A stretch of DNA of 64,000 nucleotides from positions 62,001 to 126,000 of the forward strand of contig NZ_JABBGI010000008.1 of the NCBI RefSeq assembly GCF_012927325.1, given 5' to 3'. Below, one piece after another: positions 55,521-64,000 of the stretch. A program made the translations under genes and the position numbers. Numbering within the stretch: the stretch's first letter is position 1; each line of letters starts with the position of its first letter. Under the pieces are notes generated by a model, which saw nothing but the letters and a program-made list of their open reading frames with translations, had not been told where the DNA came from and made no database searches. Source of the DNA: Chryseobacterium antibioticum. Lineage in GTDB: Bacteria > Bacteroidota > Bacteroidia > Flavobacteriales > Weeksellaceae.

Positions 55521-56195
55521 TTAAATCTTTTTGATGTGAGATAAAATCAGATCTATCGTTTCCTCTTTTGTAAGCTCTGTATTGTCAATAACAATAGCAT
55601 CTTCAGCCTGCTTTAAAGGGGCGATTTCCCTTTCACTGTCGATCTTATCACGATCTATAAGGTTTTGCTTTACCTGATCTCTGTCTGCCTGAATTCCTAA
55701 GCTTGCCAGTTCAAAATATCTTCTGTTGGTTCTTTCGTCTATACTGGCAGTAAGAAAAAATTTATAGTCCGCATTTGGCAGAACTACTGTCCCTATGTCA
55801 CGTCCGTCCATAATAATGCCACCTTTTTCTGCCAGCGAACGTTGTGAATGAAGCAGGAAATCGCGCACTTCTTTCTGTTTGGCAACAACACTTACATTGT
55901 CTGAAACTTCATGGGTACGAATTTGTTTGGAAATATCAATATGATTGAGATAAAGAACCAGCTCGCCGTCATTATTTCTGAATTCAAGTTCTATCTGGTC
56001 TAATGAAGAAAACAGTTCCTGAAGATTGATGGAGCCATTCTCATCCATAGAGTTCTGTAAGGCAAACCATGTAACTCCCCTGTAAAGCGCACCGGTATCC
56101 AGATGTATAAGACCCAGTTTATCGGCAATGACTTTAGAAATTGAACTTTTTCCGGTAGACGAGTACCCATCGATAGCTATTACAGGTTTTTTCAT
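55521..56195 (-). CDS. cmk: Cytidylate kinase
   Basis: 224 residues. The P-loop is GYSSTGKSS near 8-16, and the LDTGALYRGVT and MDGRDIGTVVLPNADYKFFLTAS motifs (shown in parts) are family-defining. It phosphorylates CMP and dCMP. It follows porQ on the same strand, 83 bases after it; this cmk-porQ pairing is often seen in Bacteroidetes. Confidence 0.93.
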   Translation of the reverse strand: MKKPVIAIDGYSSTGKSSISKVIADKLGLIHLDTGALYRGVTWFALQNSMDENGSINLQELFSSLDQIELEFRNNDGELVLYLNHIDISKQIRTHEVSDNVSVVAKQKEVRDFLLHSQRSLAEKGGIIMDGRDIGTVVLPNADYKFFLTASIDERTNRRYFELASLGIQADRDQVKQNLIDRDKIDSEREIAPLKQAEDAIVIDNTELTKEETIDLILSHIKKI

Positions 56196-56278
56196 ACCGC
56201 AAATTTCAAGAATTTTTTTAAAAAATCAAGACAACGCAGAAAAAAATATTTATTATTCTAAAGATTTTTTATTGAAAG

Positions 56279-57271
56279 CTATTCTCCTGCGTGACTGCTA
56301 AGGTCCATAGAGATGCCTATCTGGTTCACATTGGAAGAGTTATGGTAGCGAACATGAGCGTAGTCTATTCGGAATCTTCTCAGCTTAATTCCAAATCCAC
56401 CTGAAAGTCCTGAGAAGTTTCTCTGATCTGCTACGGCAAGTTCATTTCCTCTTTTTGCATTATAACCTAGTCTGATATTAAATGCTTTTTCCGGAAAAAG
56501 TTCTGCTCCGATAGAAAAGTGATCTGCCACTTTTCTTCCGAAACCGACTTCCTGTCCGTTTACATTAAATTCCGAAGAAATATCAAACTGCTGAAGATCG
56601 TGGGCGGTAATGGTAACAGCCAAAGGAATGGCTTTAAGGATTCTTGTATATCCCATATCTACCCTGAACGGAAGATTTTCTCTTGTTCCGTTAAAAGATT
56701 TCAGTTGAAAACCGAAATTTCTCATAACAAGGGAAAGGACTTCTTTATTCTTTTTATTATGGTAGGTAACTCCTGCTGTCCCTGAAACTGCAGAAGAAGT
56801 ATAGTTGTCGATTTTGGAAGTGATGAAATTGATGCCTCCACCAATGGTCCAGTCTTCTTCGAACTGATAGGCATAACCAGCGCCAATGGCCACGTCTGAA
56901 GCTTTGAATTCTCCATTTTCGTAACCGCTTTCATCGGTTCTGGGAATACTTCCGTAAGTCATGTATCTGGCATTGATGGTAGCCATATGCCCGTTATCGA
57001 AATCTCTGGCATAGGAGACTGTACCGTATTTAGAGTCAGCAAGGTAAGCTGCGGCGTTCACTGAAAGCTGTTTGTCTGAATCTTTATTTAATAGAGCCGG
57101 GTTTGCAATAGCAAAGGAAACATCATGGTCTCTGATAGAAATTGCATCACCACCCAGGGCAGCCTGTCGGGCAGATACAGGGATGTTTAAGAAAGGATAA
57201 ACATTTGTTCCTGTTTGTGCATAAGAAACAATTCCTGACAGAAATAATGAAAAAATGACAATTTTCTTCAA
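56279..57271 (-). CDS. porQ: PorQ, type IX secretion system outer-membrane protein
   Basis: 330 residues. A signal peptide (MKKIVIFSLFLSGIVSYAQ) precedes a PorV/PorQ-like beta-barrel beginning LNIPVSARQAALGGDAIS. PorQ with PorZ, PorU and PorV processes and attaches cargo of the type IX system in Porphyromonas. The T9SS cargo at 17654 fits with this. Adjacent to cmk, as expected. Confidence 0.88.
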   Translation of the reverse strand: MKKIVIFSLFLSGIVSYAQTGTNVYPFLNIPVSARQAALGGDAISIRDHDVSFAIANPALLNKDSDKQLSVNAAAYLADSKYGTVSYARDFDNGHMATINARYMTYGSIPRTDESGYENGEFKASDVAIGAGYAYQFEEDWTIGGGINFITSKIDNYTSSAVSGTAGVTYHNKKNKEVLSLVMRNFGFQLKSFNGTRENLPFRVDMGYTRILKAIPLAVTITAHDLQQFDISSEFNVNGQEVGFGRKVADHFSIGAELFPEKAFNIRLGYNAKRGNELAVADQRNFSGLSGGFGIKLRRFRIDYAHVRYHNSSNVNQIGISMDLSSHAGE

Positions 57272-57428
57272 TTCAATTTATAATTAATGCAAAAATAATC
57301 CTTTTTCGTACTTATCAAAATATTTCTGACATTATTTCTACGTAAATATTTTTCTTTTTTCAATATTTTTAATGATTATATTTGCAAAATCAAATTTCGG
57401 AGAAAATTACTCCGGTAAAGTTTATTAA

Positions 57429-58143
<715 letters not shown>

Positions 58144-58145
<2 letters not shown>

Positions 58146-58250
58146 GTAGCCAGGTGGCAGATAGTAGGTTGCAGGTAATTTGAAGATTTAGAAATTACGG
58201 ATTGCTTATTATTCATTACTGATCATTTATATTTATCAATCATCATTTAT
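58144..58250. repeat. 7-base-periodic spacer between pyrH and frr
   Basis: Two segments. At 58144-58175 AGG recurs at 58144, 58152, (58159 AGA), 58166 and 58173. At 58202-58250 units are ATTGCTT, ATTATTC, ATTACTG, ATCATTT, ATATTTA, TCAATCA and TCATTTA. Confidence 0.7.
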
Positions 58251-58284
58251 AAAAATGTGTAATTTATCAAATTTTAACTATATA

Positions 58285-58839
58285 ATGGAAGAATTAGATC
58301 TTATATTAGAATCTGTAAAGCACGACATGGATGGGGCTGTAAAGCACCTGGATCATGCATTTCAAAGAATTAGAGCAGGACGTGCTTCTACGTCTATGGT
58401 TCAGGATGTCATGGTAGAATATTACGGAGCTCCGACTCCTATTAACCAGGTTGCTAACGTTTCTGTGCCTGATGCGATGACGATCTCTATCCAGCCTTGG
58501 GACAGAACGGCTATCGGTGCTATTGAAAAAGCGATTATCAATTCAAATTTAGGTTTTGCACCTTCTAATAACGGGGAAAATATTATCCTTAACGTTCCGC
58601 CTTTAACAGAAGAAAGAAGAAGGGAACTGGCAAAACAGGCTAAAGTAGAAGCAGAAAATACAAAAATAACGGTAAGAAATGCAAGACAGGATGGTTTGAA
58701 AGAACTTAAAAAACTGGAAGGTGTTTCTGAAGATATTCTAAAAGGTGTTGAAGACGAAATCCAGGGTTTTACTGACAAGTATGTGAAGCTTTGCGATGAG
58801 CATCTTAAGACCAAGGAAGCTGAAATTATGAAAGTATAA
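58285..58839 (+). CDS. frr: Ribosome recycling factor
   Basis: 184 residues from the ATG at 58285 (MEELDLILESVKHDMDGAV); an upstream ATG at 58255 would add ten residues that do not fit the family. RAGRAS, SVPDAMTISIQPWDR, and RREL...KQAKVEAENTK are family motifs. It frees ribosomes after termination together with EF-G. It shares a probable transcript with pyrH and ends at a terminator. Confidence 0.95.
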   Translation: MEELDLILESVKHDMDGAVKHLDHAFQRIRAGRASTSMVQDVMVEYYGAPTPINQVANVSVPDAMTISIQPWDRTAIGAIEKAIINSNLGFAPSNNGENIILNVPPLTEERRRELAKQAKVEAENTKITVRNARQDGLKELKKLEGVSEDILKGVEDEIQGFTDKYVKLCDEHLKTKEAEIMKV

Positions 58840-58860
58840 TTTTCAAGCTTACAAATATAT

Positions 58861-58890
58861 AAAGCACCTTTTTACAGGTGCTTTTGTTTT
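58861..58890 (+). terminator. Terminator after frr
   Basis: Stem AAAGCACCT / AGGTGCTTT, 6-base loop, then TGTTTT. It separates frr from the convergent PhzF gene. Confidence 0.82.
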
Positions 58891-58893
58891 ATG

Positions 58894-59793
58894 TTACAAC
58901 AGGGTGGTTTTGAAAATAGCAACGGCATTTCCTTTGATTTTTACCAGTTCCGGCTTTCCATTGTTTACCGTTACTTTTACATTCACCATTCCCAGGCGAT
59001 TAATCTGCTCACCTTGTCTGCCATTAAACTCGAAATAATCTTTCTGATAGTTTACCAGTTGATTCTGTACCAGATATCCTCCTAACGGGCCATTTGCATT
59101 TCCGGTTACGGGATCTTCTGTAATTCCTATGGCGGGGGCAAACATTCTTCCGTAGGTCAGGATATCCTCATGATCGGAATCAAATGTAAATACAAAATAG
59201 CCATTACATCCTATTTCCTTACTTAATGCAGTCAGAGCGGTCATATCAGGCTGAAGCCTGTTCAGCTTTTCTCTGCTTTTTATGCCAACCATCACTTTAG
59301 AGTGTCCGGTAGAATCGATCTGTATGGGACAGTTTTCTTCAAGGTCAGAAGAATCCAGGTGTAGTGCGGAAAGCAGTTTTTGAGTGGTTTTATCATCGAA
59401 TTCCGGACTTAATGTAAAAGATCCCTGTGTCATGGTGATTTGATAATCATCATCTGTTTTTTCGACTTCAACAGGAAGGATTCCAATTTTAGTACGAATC
59501 CGCAAAGTACAGGAGCTAAGATTATCCTCCAGTGCTTTGGCATAAAGTGCTGCAATCGTAGCATGTCCACATGACGGAACTTCTATAGATGGAGTGAAAT
59601 ACCGGATCATATAATCACTTTCGTCGTCTGCAGGCGAAAAAATAAAAGCTGTTTCTGAGTTATTAAGCTCCTTTGCTATTGCCTGCATATTTTCATCACT
59701 CAGTCCATCTGCATTAAGGACAACACCAGCTGGGTTTCCTTTAAACTTTTCCGTAGTAAAAGAGTCTATCTGATAAATTAGGGTGTTCTTCAT
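58894..59793 (-). CDS. PhzF family isomerase/epimerase, second copy
   Basis: 299 residues. KGNPAGVVLN, NSETAFIF (catalytic Glu), CGHATIAALY and EDPVTGNANGPLG are clear. Moderately similar to the copy at 13597-14421 and of normal length, so an old paralogue. Substrate unknown. It converges with frr. Confidence 0.86.
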   Translation of the reverse strand: MKNTLIYQIDSFTTEKFKGNPAGVVLNADGLSDENMQAIAKELNNSETAFIFSPADDESDYMIRYFTPSIEVPSCGHATIAALYAKALEDNLSSCTLRIRTKIGILPVEVEKTDDDYQITMTQGSFTLSPEFDDKTTQKLLSALHLDSSDLEENCPIQIDSTGHSKVMVGIKSREKLNRLQPDMTALTALSKEIGCNGYFVFTFDSDHEDILTYGRMFAPAIGITEDPVTGNANGPLGGYLVQNQLVNYQKDYFEFNGRQGEQINRLGMVNVKVTVNNGKPELVKIKGNAVAIFKTTLL

Positions 59794-59938
59794 ATCTAAG
59801 AGTACTATTGAACTGTAAATATACTGAGTGTTTTTATTGAATAAGTTGTCAATTGATAATTATATTTTAAAAAAAAGTTTTTGACATCCGGATTCCTGGC
59901 AATGGACATGATGAAGAAATTCCGAAAGACTTGCAGGT

Positions 59939-59967
59939 AAAAAAAAAGACTTTCAATAGAAAGTCTC
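59939..59967 (-). terminator. Minus-strand terminator left of the IS200-type element
   Basis: Stem AGACTTTC / GAAAGTCT, loop AATA, followed by nine T on the minus strand. The only minus-strand gene that could use it ends at 60602, on the other side of the element. Confidence 0.8.
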
Positions 59968-60005
59968 TCGATATATTTTTATTGGTCTCAGAAATAGTTA
60001 AAACT

Positions 60006-60551
60006 ATGCACTTTAGTGCATTTTACTTTCAGTTTCTAAAAATGTTATCTTTGTTTTGTGGATTATCAACGTAGCAATGGTCATAGTGTAAGTAGGTTAA
60101 CAGCACATATTGTATGGGTTACTAAATATCGTTTTCCAGTATTGGAGGGTGATATTAAATTACGCTGTCGTAGTATTTTGCTTCAAATTTGCCAGGCAGA
60201 AGATATTAGAATTTTGAAAGGAGTTGTCTCTAAAGATCATGTTCATATGCATATAGAATATCGCCCTAATCAAGATATAAGTAGTCTTGTTAAACTATTC
60301 AAAGGTCGAAGCTCTAGGAAACTTCAAATTGAATTTCCTGAATTGAAACAACGTTATTGGGGACGTCATTTTTGGGCAATAGGATTTGGTTGTTGGAGCA
60401 CTGGCAATATTACGGATGAAATGCTTAACGAGTATTTGGAACATCATCGAAACCCAACTGATCAAGACCAAAGTAATTTTATCATTGAGTAGTAATACTC
60501 GAATCGTGGACTTTAAGTCCACAAACCAAACCTATGGACTTTAAGTCCATA
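60006..60551 (+). mobile_element. IS200/IS605-type element (TnpA only) with REP-like palindromes
   Basis: Left palindrome ATGCACT-TT-AGTGCAT (60006-60021); right palindromes GTGGACT-TTA-AGTCCAC (60506-60522) and TATGGACT-TTA-AGTCCATA (60533-60551). No TnpB. The ends are approximate, as IS200 elements have no inverted ends. Confidence 0.75.
60058..60492 (+). CDS. tnpA: IS200/IS605 family transposase (Y1 HUH)
   Basis: 144 residues from a GTG start. It carries the HUH motif H61-V-H63 (DHVHMHIEY) and the catalytic Tyr126 in MLNEYLEHH; the Gln usual four residues after the Tyr in IS200 is His here. TATCTTTG (60046-60053) ends four bases before the start. Y1 transposases cut and join single-stranded DNA at hairpins. 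The TnpA is intact, so the element may still be active. Confidence 0.92.
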   Translation: MDYQRSNGHSVSRLTAHIVWVTKYRFPVLEGDIKLRCRSILLQICQAEDIRILKGVVSKDHVHMHIEYRPNQDISSLVKLFKGRSSRKLQIEFPELKQRYWGRHFWAIGFGCWSTGNITDEMLNEYLEHHRNPTDQDQSNFIIE

Positions 60552-60601
60552 GTGGTTTAGTTTGTGTGTTTTGTAAATCTATTTTTTGTCAAGGGATGTG
60601 G

Positions 60602-61342
60602 TTAATGTTCCCGTATAATTCTGATCATAGCAAGGTCATCCGTTGGTTTTAATCCATAATGATGTTCCAGTTTTTTGAGTTTTCTGTTGAGCATTTCTTC
60701 GGTGTCATGATAAGATTGATCGGTCATCAGATATTCAACAATATTTATTTGTTCCTCGTTATCCGTTTTTTTGATTTTGGTAAAGGTCAGAATACCGTCT
60801 GTCGCAATAGAAATGTCACTCAGATGGTCAAAAAATATTTTTTGATGTTGATGAGCATACCATTCTTCAAAATCTTCATGAAGATGATATGCTAAGTAAT
60901 CTGGCTTATTATCTCTGTCAAATTCCGTTATTTTGCCATTAATACTGATCACTCCGTCTCCGATTGATAAAACAACACCCTTATTTTCCTTGCTGTTATA
61001 GAGAAGAATGACGAGCGTGGACAACAGTTCTTTTTCATCCAACATGAGGCGGTTTTTAACAAAGACCAACTCTTTGAATAGATTCCGTACAATTTCTTTT
61101 AATTCTTCATCCAGGCTTTTTGTACCGCTGTTTTCGTAAAGATCTTTATAGCCTTTTTCGATTGCCGTTTTTCGCAGAAGCTTTCCAATAAGGGTTGATG
61201 CAAAGTGGCTGTCCATTGCTGTTGAGCAGCCGTCCATTATGGCACATATCAATTGATCGGAACCAATTTTCTTTATTAACAAATCGTCTTCACAGTGATG
61301 GGTATGATAATCTCCCATCTGAAGGGCAGAGTAAATATTCAT
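60602..61342 (-). CDS. PP2C family serine/threonine phosphatase
   Basis: 246 residues. PP2C motifs: HHCEDD near 16-21, AIMDGCST near 35, IGDGVI near 130, ATDGILTF near 180 and TDDLAMI near 238, which provide the metal aspartates. The substrate is unknown; the family counters Hanks-type kinases, and no kinase gene is near. It heads leftward with two small unknown genes upstream. Confidence 0.82.
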   Translation of the reverse strand: MNIYSALQMGDYHTHHCEDDLLIKKIGSDQLICAIMDGCSTAMDSHFASTLIGKLLRKTAIEKGYKDLYENSGTKSLDEELKEIVRNLFKELVFVKNRLMLDEKELLSTLVILLYNSKENKGVVLSIGDGVISINGKITEFDRDNKPDYLAYHLHEDFEEWYAHQHQKIFFDHLSDISIATDGILTFTKIKKTDNEEQINIVEYLMTDQSYHDTEEMLNRKLKKLEHHYGLKPTDDLAMIRIIREH

Positions 61343-61408
61343 TGACTGTAAAAATACTTTTAATTTTGGAAGTTGAAAATGGTTAATGAATTTGAAATGA
61401 ATATTTCA

Positions 61409-61720
61409 TCAGCTGATCAATTCTCCGTTTACGAGCTTTATTGTTTTCCCGGGTTGTTCAAATTTCCATCCCAGATCAATAGCTTCCATTATTTTGGATT
61501 TGATGAGTTTTGGAGTAATAGTCATCGACTCCCGACCGTAGTCAATGGATCTGCAGAAACCTGTATATATGAGCAGAAGTTGCCCTTCACTTCCATGCTG
61601 TACAGGAATTCCATAGTCTTCATTATGCTTTTCGTTATGGGAAACAATCTTTCTTATTTTCCAGTAAAAAACCTGATCATCGATGACAATTTTCCGCAGT
61701 CCTTTTTTTGCTAAAGCCAT
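61409..61720 (-). CDS. Hypothetical protein
   Basis: 103 residues, no signal, no membrane helix. The start reads MALAKKGLRKIVIDDQVFYW. I do not recognise a family. It is eight bases from the next gene at 61729, so the pair is co-transcribed. Confidence 0.5.
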   Translation of the reverse strand: MALAKKGLRKIVIDDQVFYWKIRKIVSHNEKHNEDYGIPVQHGSEGQLLLIYTGFCRSIDYGRESMTITPKLIKSKIMEAIDLGWKFEQPGKTIKLVNGELIS

Positions 61721-61728
61721 ACTATCTC

Positions 61729-62355
61729 TTATTTTTTAGATATTTTCTTCAGATCATGAATTGCTTTTTCCATTCTTCCCTCCCAACCTTTTCCATTCCT
61801 TTTGTCAAGATACGGATGGGTCAATTCACTATATTTTTCCTGAGCTTTTTGATCAATTCGATCAATGCTACATCCTGTGTTTTTATAAACAATACCATAT
61901 CTTTTACAGATACTGTCTACCTTTTTATTTGTTTTTTCATCATGAACAGAAAGAGACAAGCCACCTGCATATCTAATCACAATCTGACCTTTTCTAATAT
62001 CTTTTTCAGCTTCCTTGGTATAAGAATCCTCTTGATTTCTGAGCTCTGTTTTGTTCTTTATAAATCCATCGGCAGCTATGTAAACAAAAAATGCCAGAGC
62101 CAGAGCATTTAGAAGCAGAAACACACTTAAAAATTTACTTTTAAAGTTTAATTTTTTAAAATCCAAACTACTCACCAGATAAGAAGCCAATGCAGTCACA
62201 GCAAAAATGGCTGGCAGGTACTGGAGCTGACACTCTTTAATCATGTACCACAAATCAAACTGCATAGGATAATTCATAAAATAATAGCTTGCAATATACA
62301 TGGCAGTCACCAGCAATAGGACAGTTAAATTGATGATAATAAGTTTTTTGTACAT
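61729..62355 (-). CDS. Membrane protein of unknown function
   Basis: 208 residues. Three hydrophobic helices (about 5-25, 45-62, 75-98) are followed by a soluble charged domain with KRYGIVYKNTGCSIDRIDQK and an Asn-Gly-Lys-Gly-Trp segment near the end. Not recognised. It starts upstream of the hypothetical gene at 61409 with an 8-base gap. Confidence 0.6.
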   Translation of the reverse strand: MYKKLIIINLTVLLLVTAMYIASYYFMNYPMQFDLWYMIKECQLQYLPAIFAVTALASYLVSSLDFKKLNFKSKFLSVFLLLNALALAFFVYIAADGFIKNKTELRNQEDSYTKEAEKDIRKGQIVIRYAGGLSLSVHDEKTNKKVDSICKRYGIVYKNTGCSIDRIDQKAQEKYSELTHPYLDKRNGKGWEGRMEKAIHDLKKISKK

Positions 62356-62477
62356 ATCAGAGAACTTTACTCATTTAAAAATAAGGTTTTCTACCGATAC
62401 TAACAGATAAACGGTTTTATAATTTCAATACTTTGAGCTAAAAAAACAAAAGAAAGAGGATAAGAAATAGTAAAATT

Positions 62478-62954
62478 CTATTCATGATTTACTTTCCTAT
62501 AGATAACCTCCTGATCTTTTAATCCATAGGTAGCACAATCTTCTGAAGTAAGATCTATAAGATCAAAAAACAGGTGAAAACTGTAGGTGTGTTCATTGGT
62601 TAGCTTAGTATACTGGATGGTTTCTTTGACAGGGATGGTATAGGTGAAAGCCTGCCCGGGTTTCAGTTTTACTGTACTTTTGATACAGTCCTTGAAACAA
62701 TCTACGTCAGCAGTATAGTTGATTTTGTTTCCAGCGTTGGGACTATTTTCTGTAATTTTTATAAGTTGCATTCTGTAGGCTGAGAAATCTTTGTTGATCT
62801 TGACTTTCTTGTTACCTGTATTGGTGACGGAAAGCTTTACAATTCCCTTCTCCTGTAAGCTGGAGGTATTAGGCTCAAGTCGTAATGTGCATTCATCCTG
62901 AGCGAATAAACATGAAGTGTAGAATACCAGTGCAATAAATAGAACCTGTTTCAT
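62478..62954 (-). CDS. Small secreted protein of unknown function
   Basis: 158 residues from the ATG at 62952-62954 (MKQVLFIALVFYTSCLFAQ), which begins a good signal peptide; the frame is open upstream, but that start would bury the signal after 40 residues. Four Cys and a beta-rich body with KLSVTNTGNKKVKI, resembling immunoglobulin-like domains. Family not recognised. Confidence 0.6.
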   Translation of the reverse strand: MKQVLFIALVFYTSCLFAQDECTLRLEPNTSSLQEKGIVKLSVTNTGNKKVKINKDFSAYRMQLIKITENSPNAGNKINYTADVDCFKDCIKSTVKLKPGQAFTYTIPVKETIQYTKLTNEHTYSFHLFFDLIDLTSEDCATYGLKDQEVIYRKVNHE

Positions 62955-63016
62955 CAATAAATTATTAATCCTAAGATACTTAAAAAAATAAATAGTTGAA
63001 GTACTTAAAAACAGAA

Positions 63017-63057
63017 AAAGGACCACGAAAACCCTCAGCAGATTTTCGTAGTCCTTT
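63017..63057 (-). terminator. Terminator between the secreted protein and Imm22-like genes
   Basis: Stem AAAGGAC-ACGAAAA / TTTTCGT-GTCCTTT with one mismatch and an 11-base loop. Confidence 0.75.
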
Positions 63058-63080
63058 ATTGAAGCATTTTTCATTGAAGA

Positions 63081-63479
63081 CTAGATGTTATATGCAATCT
63101 CACCGATGTAGTATAAAGCATACTCTTCCTCATTCACAGAAACAGGATTGGGGATGGCATGTTTATTGGCAAAAATAATAGCATTTACCGGAGTTTCCAG
63201 GCCAAGTTCGTTGATCTTTTGTTCAACAATGGGAAGCCATTGATCGGCATAAGAATAATCTGTAAACTTTTCATAAATACCTAAACTTTCATCTTCAAAA
63301 CCATACTCCAAAAAATCATAGTCAAACCATTGTATTTTCTGCGATTTAGCAAATTTTGAGACGTAAAGGTCTTCATTTTCTTCTTCTGTATAATAACTTT
63401 CATCTTCTTCAGCAAAATCATTAAAGTCATCTTCATTTTTAAAATATCCCAACCAAAAGTGTGAAATCTCTTTCTCCAT
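63081..63479 (-). CDS. Immunity protein 22 (Imm22)-like protein
   Basis: 132 residues, very acidic. HFWLGYFKNEDDFNDF at 7-22 and the IQWFDYDFLEYGFED segment resemble Imm22 proteins, which neutralise toxins of contact-dependent or polymorphic systems. No toxin is within sight upstream or downstream, so it is an orphan, or the resemblance is only partial. Confidence 0.65.
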   Translation of the reverse strand: MEKEISHFWLGYFKNEDDFNDFAEEDESYYTEEENEDLYVSKFAKSQKIQWFDYDFLEYGFEDESLGIYEKFTDYSYADQWLPIVEQKINELGLETPVNAIIFANKHAIPNPVSVNEEEYALYYIGEIAYNI

Positions 63480-63506
63480 AAATTATTTTTTAAGTATACC
63501 GTATGT

Positions 63507-64000
63507 TTATTGTAATCTTCTCGAATGTTCGCTTTCATTAATGACCTTTTCCAGTCTTGAAAGCCTTGTTTTTTCCTGTTTGGCACTCATCAGCCAATGA
63601 ATAATGGTCTTTTTATAAGACGGCGCCTGCTTTTCAAAAAATTCCCAGGCATTATGATGGGTTTTAAACTCTTTTTCATACGCAGAATCAAGAATAAGCT
63701 CTTTTTCATGCGAATAAATTCCTGTTTTTTCTTCTTTTCTTGCTTCAAATGCTTTCTGTCCTTCAGGAGTCATAAGTCCTGCTTTTGTCAGCTCTTCAAC
63801 TTTTTTAATATTGATAATGCTCCAGTTGCTGTTCGGTTTTCTTGGAGTAAACCGGTTATAATAACTTTCTGCATCTATGGATCTTCTGACCCCATCTATC
63901 CATCCGAAACATAAAGCCTGATCTACAGACTCAGACCAGTTCATAGAAGCTTTTCCAGTGCCTTTTTTATAAAAACCTACCAGAACTTCCTTTTCTTTCA
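63507..64000 (-). CDS. YdeI/OmpD-associated family protein (5' end outside window)
   Basis: At least 163 residues. The frame is open to the end of the window; its first visible codons give KEKEVLVGFYKKGTGKAS, followed by MNWSESVDQALCFGWIDGVRR, so the Met at 63944 is internal. CFGWIDG and RFTPRKPNSNWS are family motifs. YdeI family members are cytoplasmic and poorly understood. Confidence 0.88.
   Translation of the reverse strand, partial: KEKEVLVGFYKKGTGKASMNWSESVDQALCFGWIDGVRRSIDAESYYNRFTPRKPNSNWSIINIKKVEELTKAGLMTPEGQKAFEARKEEKTGIYSHEKELILDSAYEKEFKTHHNAWEFFEKQAPSYKKTIIHWLMSAKQEKTRLSRLEKVINESEHSRRLQ

Noticed and set aside
60602..62355. Defence island near the IS200-type element
   Set aside because: The PP2C and two small unknown genes do not match any defence system I recognise, and there is no partner kinase, nuclease or ATPase.

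Overview
The window looks like chromosome of a Flavobacteriia member, most likely Chryseobacterium or a close Weeksellaceae relative. This is inferred from gene content and style, not from a database search. Supporting signs are low GC, almost no Shine-Dalgarno sites, several promoters of the Bacteroidetes type (TTG, 17-20 bases, TAnnTTTG), a type IX secretion cargo protein with a C-terminal sorting domain, PorQ, a TamL-type lipoprotein and an ABC-type fatty-acid/iron gene style typical of the group. Most of the window is ordinary housekeeping DNA; the unusual material is in the spacers and in small ORFs inserted into operons.

Layout. 0-4 kb: end of pdhA, pdhC, a LolD-like ATPase and a secreted L,D-transpeptidase-like protein. 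4-9 kb: radC coupled to an acyltransferase-like gene, a PhyH dioxygenase, membrane proteins and soluble pyrophosphatase. 9.4-12.2 kb: a membrane pyrophosphatase fused to an OmpA domain. 12.3-19 kb: aminotransferase, PhzF, M28 peptidase, a non-coding repeat element (15.7-16.1 kb), then a tightly coupled GNAT / VOC / endonuclease V trio and a T9SS cargo. 19-32.4 kb: SNF2 helicase, FabH-like synthase, SDR plus AraC regulator, tRNA-Arg(CCT), a frameshifted S41 peptidase, two perfect DnaA boxes in an AT-rich gap, a hydrolase, an NmrA-like protein behind a structured leader, and uvrA. 32.4-38.7 kb: an orphan terminator, a TonB receptor with a DUF2490 protein, small genes, and a relic of a second acyl-CoA dehydrogenase. 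38.7-45.6 kb: a beta-oxidation operon (MarR, FadB-like, thiolase, acyl-CoA dehydrogenase) interrupted by two four-helix-bundle (S23/IVS-type) genes, with two ATGCATGCAT palindromes at its promoter. 45.6-49 kb: a FecE/FecD-type iron ABC pair interrupted by a GxxExxY nuclease-like gene between direct repeats, and a TlpA lipoprotein. 49-59 kb: a reductase, DUF218 protein, TamL, an RNA methyltransferase, YtxH/holin-like proteins, cmk-porQ and pyrH-frr. 59-64 kb: a second PhzF, a single IS200-type transposase with palindromes on both sides, a PP2C phosphatase and hypothetical genes, an Imm22-like orphan and a partial YdeI-family gene.

How genes work together. Pyruvate dehydrogenase, beta-oxidation and two pyrophosphatases form the metabolic core; acyl-CoA ligation releases pyrophosphate, which both pyrophosphatases can consume. 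LolD, TamL, PorQ and the T9SS cargo belong to envelope biogenesis. The most interesting pattern is a class of intergenic sequences with a 7-base (sometimes 8-base) period but different unit sequences, together with small IVS-type genes bracketed by inverted or direct repeats inside operons, and related repeat copies at 15.7-16.0 kb and 46.5-47.2 kb.
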